A stretch of DNA of 64,000 nucleotides from COMBO-56-21 sp963705355 (GTDB taxonomy: Archaea > Thermoplasmatota > Thermoplasmata > UBA10834). Shown here piece by piece: positions 60,349 through 64,000 of this stretch (position 1 is its first letter; every line of letters starts with the position of its first letter). The DNA lies in assembly GCA_963705355.1 (NCBI GenBank), contig OY970070.1, positions 1,116,001 through 1,180,000 on the forward strand, given 5' to 3'. Made by a program: the position numbers and the translations under genes. The notes below the pieces were generated by a model, which saw nothing but the letters and a program-made list of their open reading frames with translations, did not search any database and was not told where the DNA came from.

Positions 60349-61548
60349 CTAAGCGCAATCAGGGTTCTTGTTCTTCTTCGCCATGACAACATCAACAATC
60401 TTCCAAAACTCCTCGTCTGAGACGCGCCCGTGATCCTCGCCCGCCCTTTTTATGGCCCGGACCATGTCACATATCTGCTCCTGGTCTGCCAGAATTTTCC
60501 TCTCTTCCAGTCTGCTCTTGACGAGCGCGGTACCCGAGTGCTTTCCCAGTACCAAGCGCCTCCGGTTGCCGACTTGTTCGGGGTCGAGGCACTCGTAGGT
60601 CATCGGGCAATTGAGGACAGCAGCCACATGGATTCCCGACTCGTGCGTGAACGCATTGGAGCCGACCCACGGTTGGTTTGCCGGCAATGGCAGGTTCGCA
60701 GATTCGAACACCAGCTTGGTCAGATCGGTGAAGCCCTCGGTGCGTATTCCTATGTCGCGCTTGTAGAGGTGCTTGAGCGCCATCACGAACTGCTCCAGAG
60801 AGACGTTGCCAGCGCGCTCGCCTATGCCACCGACAGTCGTTGAGATTGCCTCAGCACCAGAATTCAGAGCTGCGATGGAATTGACGACCGCCAGCCCGAA
60901 GTCGTTGTGGAGATGAACTGACAAGGGGACCTTCGTCGCATCCCTGACTTTGTGGACGAGGTATGAGATTGCCTCGGGACCAGCGCAACCGAGGGTGTCC
61001 GTGATGCCGAGCCTAATTGCGCCAGCCTTCTCGCTCTCCCTGTAGATCTCTTTCAGGAATTCCAAGTTCGACCTTGTGCTGTCCTCGGTGCTGAAGCTGG
61101 CCTTCAGCCCACGCGCATGCGCATATTCTAAGGAGCTGACTGCGCGCCTGATCACGTCTTCGCGGCTTGTCTTGAGCTTGTAGCGCATGTGGAGATCGCT
61201 TGTCGCTATGAAGAGGAGGACCATGTCAACATCGCAGTCGGCGGCAGCATCAATGTCAGCTTGAACAGTCCTGGCAAGACACAGGATATCTGCCTTCAGG
61301 CCGAGCTCGGCAATCGCCTTCACGGACTTTTTTTCCAGGTCCGACACGGCCGGATAACCAGCCTCGATCTGATGGACCCCGACCTCGTCAAGCTTCCTCG
61401 CGATGGCGATCTTCTGCTCGGGGGTGAAATGCAGGCCCGGCATCTGCTCGCCGTCCCTCAATGTGCTGTCGTATATCAGGATCTTCTCGGGAAGAGAGAC
61501 CCTCGTGATGACGTTGAGCGGACTCACTGCGGTGAACTTCATCAGCAT
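60349..61548 (-). CDS. DRE-TIM metallolyase: homocitrate/2-isopropylmalate/citramalate synthase family
   Basis: 399 residues: ILIYDSTLRDGEQMPG at the N-terminus (the DRE metal/acyl-CoA motif), IEAGYPA, LHLHNDFGLAV-like VHLHNDFGLAVVNS with the metal His pair, and STTVGGIGERAGNVSLEQ and THESGIHVAAVL. There is no C-terminal leucine-regulatory domain, so it is of the homocitrate or NifV/AksA size class rather than a full LeuA; the true substrate cannot be decided. It starts at either of two ATGs (61548, 61542) next to a TATA element. Confidence 0.9.
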   Translation of the reverse strand: MLMKFTAVSPLNVITRVSLPEKILIYDSTLRDGEQMPGLHFTPEQKIAIARKLDEVGVHQIEAGYPAVSDLEKKSVKAIAELGLKADILCLARTVQADIDAAADCDVDMVLLFIATSDLHMRYKLKTSREDVIRRAVSSLEYAHARGLKASFSTEDSTRSNLEFLKEIYRESEKAGAIRLGITDTLGCAGPEAISYLVHKVRDATKVPLSVHLHNDFGLAVVNSIAALNSGAEAISTTVGGIGERAGNVSLEQFVMALKHLYKRDIGIRTEGFTDLTKLVFESANLPLPANQPWVGSNAFTHESGIHVAAVLNCPMTYECLDPEQVGNRRRLVLGKHSGTALVKSRLEERKILADQEQICDMVRAIKRAGEDHGRVSDEEFWKIVDVVMAKKNKNPDCA

Positions 61549-61563
61549 GCCATCGGTTGGCGA

Positions 61564-61574
61564 CTATTTATGAT
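61564..61574 (-). promoter_or_regulatory. TATA element of the metallolyase gene
   Basis: Minus-strand ATCATAAATAG centred about 21-27 nt from the ATGs at 61548/61542, so the transcript is leaderless. Confidence 0.55.
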
Positions 61575-61602
61575 ATTCTCGGCTCGCTGGCCCTTCATTG
61601 AA

Positions 61603-61613
61603 AGCAATAAATA
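61603..61613 (+). promoter_or_regulatory. TATA element of tRNA-Cys
   Basis: GCAATAAATAG-like sequence about 28-38 nt before the tRNA 5' end. Confidence 0.5.
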
Positions 61614-61640
61614 GACAAACGGGTATTGTTCGGAGCACAT

Positions 61641-61711
61641 GCCGGGGTGACAGAGCGGCCATGTGGCGGACTGCAGATCCGCAAACACGAGTTCGATTCT
61701 CGTCCCCGGCC
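61641..61711 (+). tRNA. tRNA-Cys (anticodon GCA)
   Basis: Acceptor GCCGGGG pairs with CCCCGGC; anticodon arm GCGGA-CTGCAGA-TCCGC (anticodon GCA, codon TGC); T arm ACGAG-TTCGATT-CTCGT; D stem ACA/TGT is short, as is usual for archaeal tRNA-Cys. No intron or encoded CCA. It is followed within 110 bases by a regulator gene and then by cysK-cysE. Confidence 0.95.
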
Positions 61712-61736
61712 CCACGATTCTCCGTTGATCTGAAAG

Positions 61737-61746
61737 GTTTATAGTG
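61737..61746 (+). promoter_or_regulatory. TATA element of the HTH regulator gene
   Basis: GTTTATAGTG about 75-83 nt upstream of the ATG at 61820; the expected transcription start falls at about 61768, on a dyad. Confidence 0.55.
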
Positions 61747-61752
61747 TACGTT

Positions 61753-61773
61753 CCGTTACCCCAAAATTAACGG
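61753..61773. promoter_or_regulatory. Dyad CCGTTA-N9-TAACGG at the regulator's promoter
   Basis: CCGTTA at 61753-61758 and TAACGG at 61768-61773 are perfect complements centred just downstream of the TATA element, at the expected start site. The layout fits autoregulation by the HTH protein encoded here. Confidence 0.45.
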
Positions 61774-61819
61774 CGTTAGCGGATTGCTGGCCCCAGACGC
61801 CCTGCCCTCGGTGCATACG

Positions 61820-62203
61820 ATGAAAACGCCATGCGAACTCGTCGTTGGCAAAATTCTCCCGGCGCTCAGAGCGTCGGTTGTGAAGGAACTCTCTGGCAAG
61901 TACCATATGAAGCAGTCCGGTATCGCAAAGAAGCTCGGGATCACGCAGGCGTCGGTGAGCCAGTATCTCAGCTCCACCAGAGCCGGGGGAACGAAGGTCA
62001 CGGAGAGCTTTCCGAAGATCAAGATCTACGCGAGCGATATTGCCAAGCGCATCGTGTCGGGCGAGGACAAGTACGAATGGTACGGCGTTCTCTGCGTGGC
62101 GTGTAAGGACATTAGGTCGGACGAAGAGTTCTGCCGGATGCACAAGATTGCTTCGAACCTCCACGGATGCGATATCTGTAAGAAGAACTCAAAACAGATC
62201 TAG
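61820..62203 (+). CDS. HTH transcriptional regulator with C-terminal Cys-rich metal-binding segment (COG2522 type)
   Basis: 127 residues from the ATG at 61820 (MKTPCELVVGKILPALRASVV). The helix-turn-helix is MKQSGIAKKLGITQASVSQYLSS. The C-terminal half holds CVACKDIRSDEEFCRMHK and CDICKK, so five Cys follow the HTH besides the one at residue 5, suited to bind zinc or an Fe-S cluster, or to sense thiols. An in-frame TTG at 61784 is less likely. The position between tRNA-Cys and cysK-cysE suggests it controls cysteine synthesis. Confidence 0.85.
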   Translation: MKTPCELVVGKILPALRASVVKELSGKYHMKQSGIAKKLGITQASVSQYLSSTRAGGTKVTESFPKIKIYASDIAKRIVSGEDKYEWYGVLCVACKDIRSDEEFCRMHKIASNLHGCDICKKNSKQI

Positions 62204-62276
62204 GGACCGTATTCCAGCCTTCTTTCTTATTGCATCCATCTGCCCGAATGGACTTGCTCCGGCAAGGCACAATGAA

Positions 62277-62286
62277 CTTATATAAC
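62277..62286 (+). promoter_or_regulatory. TATA element of cysK-cysE
   Basis: CTTATATAAC about 32-41 nt before the cysK ATG at 62318. Confidence 0.6.
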
Positions 62287-62317
62287 GCTGTTTCATTGTC
62301 CGGCTCGAGGCGAGTCA

Positions 62318-63250
62318 ATGGCACGGCAGAGAGTGATGGACAGCATTCTCGACACGGTGGGGAACACACCTGTGGTCAGGCTCAACAGAATAGTCCCCGA
62401 GGGCTCGGCAACGGTGTGCGCCAAGATGGAGTTCTTCAACCCGACCTGGTCCGTGAAGGATAGGATAGCGAAGAGCATGATCGAGGCTGCAGAACGGAAA
62501 GGCCTGATCAACAAGGACACCACCGTAATCGAGCCGACCTCAGGGAACACCGGAATAGGTCTCGGGATGGTTTGTGCCGTGAAGGGCTACAAGCTCGTAC
62601 TGACCATGCCGGAGACCATGACCGTCGAGCGCAGGAAGCTTCTCGCGGCTTTCGGGGCACAGTTGGTTCTGACACCTGGGCCTGAAGGCATGGAGGGAGC
62701 GATAAGAAAAGCAGAGGAGCTTGCAGCTGCGACCCCGAACTCGTTCATGCCGCAGCAGTTCAAGAACAAGGCGAATCCGTGGATCCACAAGAAGACGACC
62801 GCAAAGGAGATCCTCAAGGCCGTCGACAGGATTGACGCCTTCGTTGCAGGAGTCGGAACTGGCGGGACCATCACTGGCGTCGGCCAGGTTCTCAAGAAGA
62901 AGTATCCTCAGGTCAATATCGTGGCCGTCGAACCCGAGGAATCCCCCGTGCTGTCTGGAGGCAAGCCCGGTCCGCACAGGATCCAGGGGATCGGTGCAGG
63001 CTTCGTCCCAGAGATATTGGACACGAAGGTCTACGACAGGATAATCAAGGTCAATGCGAAGGACGCCGCTGAGACCTCAAGAAGGATTGCGAAGCTCGAG
63101 GGAATGCTCGTCGGAATATCATCGGGCGCGGCAGCATTTGCGGCTCTGCAAGTGGCCAAGGAACTGGGTCCGGGAAAGGTCGTGGTCGTCGTATTGCCAG
63201 ACATTGGAGAAAGGTATTTGAGCACCGACCTGTTTGCAGAGAATCCATAA
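62318..63250 (+). CDS. cysK: Cysteine synthase (O-acetylserine sulfhydrylase)
   Basis: 310 residues of the PLP fold II family: VGNTPVVRLNRI at the start, the PLP Lys in NPTWSVKDRIA, the substrate loop EPTSGNTGIGLG, GVGTGGTITGVG binding the phosphate, and GISSGAAAFAAL near the end. It makes cysteine from O-acetylserine and sulfide. The gene overlaps cysE (serine acetyltransferase) by one base, which supplies the acetylserine. Confidence 0.97.
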   Translation: MARQRVMDSILDTVGNTPVVRLNRIVPEGSATVCAKMEFFNPTWSVKDRIAKSMIEAAERKGLINKDTTVIEPTSGNTGIGLGMVCAVKGYKLVLTMPETMTVERRKLLAAFGAQLVLTPGPEGMEGAIRKAEELAAATPNSFMPQQFKNKANPWIHKKTTAKEILKAVDRIDAFVAGVGTGGTITGVGQVLKKKYPQVNIVAVEPEESPVLSGGKPGPHRIQGIGAGFVPEILDTKVYDRIIKVNAKDAAETSRRIAKLEGMLVGISSGAAAFAALQVAKELGPGKVVVVVLPDIGERYLSTDLFAENP

Positions 63251-63972
63251 TGCCAGCCGACGAGAAGGACGAAGTGGACATTGTTCTTGAGCGGGACCCC
63301 GCCCCCAAGAGCAGAGCGGAGGCGGTGCTCTTCAGCCCGGGCCTGCACGCCATCAAGTTACACAAGATGGCCCACAAGCTGTACCTCAGGAAGCGTTACA
63401 AAACGGCACGTCTGATTAACTACATCTCGAGAATACTGACCGGAGCCGATATCCACCCGGGGGCGCGGATGGGTAAGAACTTCTTCATCGACCATGCAAC
63501 GGGTGTTGTCATCGGTGAGACCGCTGAGATCGGAGACAATGTGTCGATCTATCAGGGCGTGACTCTTGGCGGCGTCAGCACCGAGAAGAAGAAGCGACAC
63601 CCGACGATTGGCAACAACGTTGTCATAGGTGCCGGTGCAACGATTCTTGGCCCTATCAAGGTAGGAGACAACGTGAGAGTCGGCGCAGGATCGGTCGTCG
63701 TCAAATCCGTTCCTCCGAATTCCACAGTGGTCGGTGTGCCTGCCAAGATAGTACAGAGGATAGGCGTGACGGCGATAGACCTGCACCACGAGGAGCTGCC
63801 TGACCCGGTGGTCAACGCGTTCATCGATATCTGCCACAGCCTCTCCGAGATGGAGTACAGGATGGAGGAGATTGAGAAGAAGCTCGGGATAAAACACGAG
63901 AAGATACCAGTCCCCGAAGCGCCGAGGGCGAAGGTCCCCGAGCTGGCCTGTCCAGTCGAGGAGAAGCATTAA
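63250..63972 (+). CDS. cysE: Serine O-acetyltransferase
   Basis: 240 residues: an N-terminal helical part (LFSPGLHAIKLHKMAHKLYL), then left-handed beta-helix hexapeptide repeats from IHPGARMGKNFFIDHATGVVIG (catalytic His in FIDHATGVV) through IYQGVTLGGVSTEKKKRHPTIG, GAGATILGPIKVGDNVRVGAGS and VVGVPAKIV (parts named separately). The C-terminal tail of about 65 residues is extra, with charged and Pro residues and one Cys. It provides O-acetylserine to CysK. The gene ends 28 bases before the window edge. Confidence 0.95.
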   Translation: MPADEKDEVDIVLERDPAPKSRAEAVLFSPGLHAIKLHKMAHKLYLRKRYKTARLINYISRILTGADIHPGARMGKNFFIDHATGVVIGETAEIGDNVSIYQGVTLGGVSTEKKKRHPTIGNNVVIGAGATILGPIKVGDNVRVGAGSVVVKSVPPNSTVVGVPAKIVQRIGVTAIDLHHEELPDPVVNAFIDICHSLSEMEYRMEEIEKKLGIKHEKIPVPEAPRAKVPELACPVEEKH

Positions 63973-64000
63973 AAGCTCTCCAATCATTCGAGTCGTGATA

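Noticed and set aside
1..64000. CRISPR arrays, transposases, integrases, phage genes or toxin-antitoxin pairs
   Set aside because: None seen: the only direct repeat noticed is the 31-bp tandem duplication, and no mobile-element protein motif appears in any frame. The three tRNA genes are not flanked by integrase genes or duplicated tRNA ends.

Overview
The window is a 64 kb chromosomal piece of an archaeon, moderately GC-rich by eye. Archaeal hallmarks are archaeosine synthase, pelota, ABCE1, IorAB, a roadblock protein next to pelota, and tRNA genes without an encoded CCA. Many genes also have a TATA element about 26 nt from the start codon (leaderless) or a Shine-Dalgarno-led TTG/GTG start. 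The mix of giant Ig/PKD-decorated substrate-binding proteins, IPEF-type C-termini and pseudopilin-like genes fits a Thermoplasmatota-type lineage, but that placement is inference. I see no prophage, insertion sequence, CRISPR array or rRNA.

Layout. 1-10.3 kb is housekeeping: truncated archaeosine synthase, a small ORF with an inverted repeat, a response regulator, pelota, a roadblock protein, a PHP/metG operon, an M3 peptidase, ABCE1 and DedA. 10.4-14.4 kb holds a BASS-type transporter, a membrane protein and a cbiMQO metal uptake operon with repeated TTAATAAC elements at its promoter. 14.4-22.1 kb encodes two giant secreted proteins that share a PKD plus IPEF C-terminus; one is an orphan peptide-binding protein. 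22.3-36.0 kb is metabolic and regulatory: a DUF255 thioredoxin protein, a PH-domain membrane protein, iorAB-phzF, a soluble triple-GAF histidine kinase, a ferritin-like protein, a DUF1015 protein ending in a 31-bp tandem duplication, a D-aminoacylase-like amidohydrolase, a C45 Ntn hydrolase and a zinc ribbon protein.

36.3-48.2 kb is the most unusual block: a peptide-type ABC importer with a 1491-residue binding protein, a DppC carrying an insertion of about 445 residues, a DppF with about 300 extra C-terminal residues, and two attached membrane proteins. With the orphan binding protein at 17.7 kb it may form an elaborated surface peptide-scavenging system that feeds the peptidase and amino-acid enzymes nearby.

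48.3-55.2 kb holds a ferredoxin-like protein, a zincin, a K+ channel, zinc-ribbon proteins (one with six tandem ribbons), an FKBP isomerase, tRNA-Arg and tRNA-Thr, and a three-gene pseudopilin-like cluster. 55.2-64 kb covers sulfur, pyrimidine and amino-acid metabolism: two divergent cysteine desulfurases, iscU, pyrD-pyrK, a small Cys-rich ORF, a homocitrate/isopropylmalate synthase-family enzyme, and a cysteine locus of tRNA-Cys, a Cys-rich HTH regulator, cysK and cysE.
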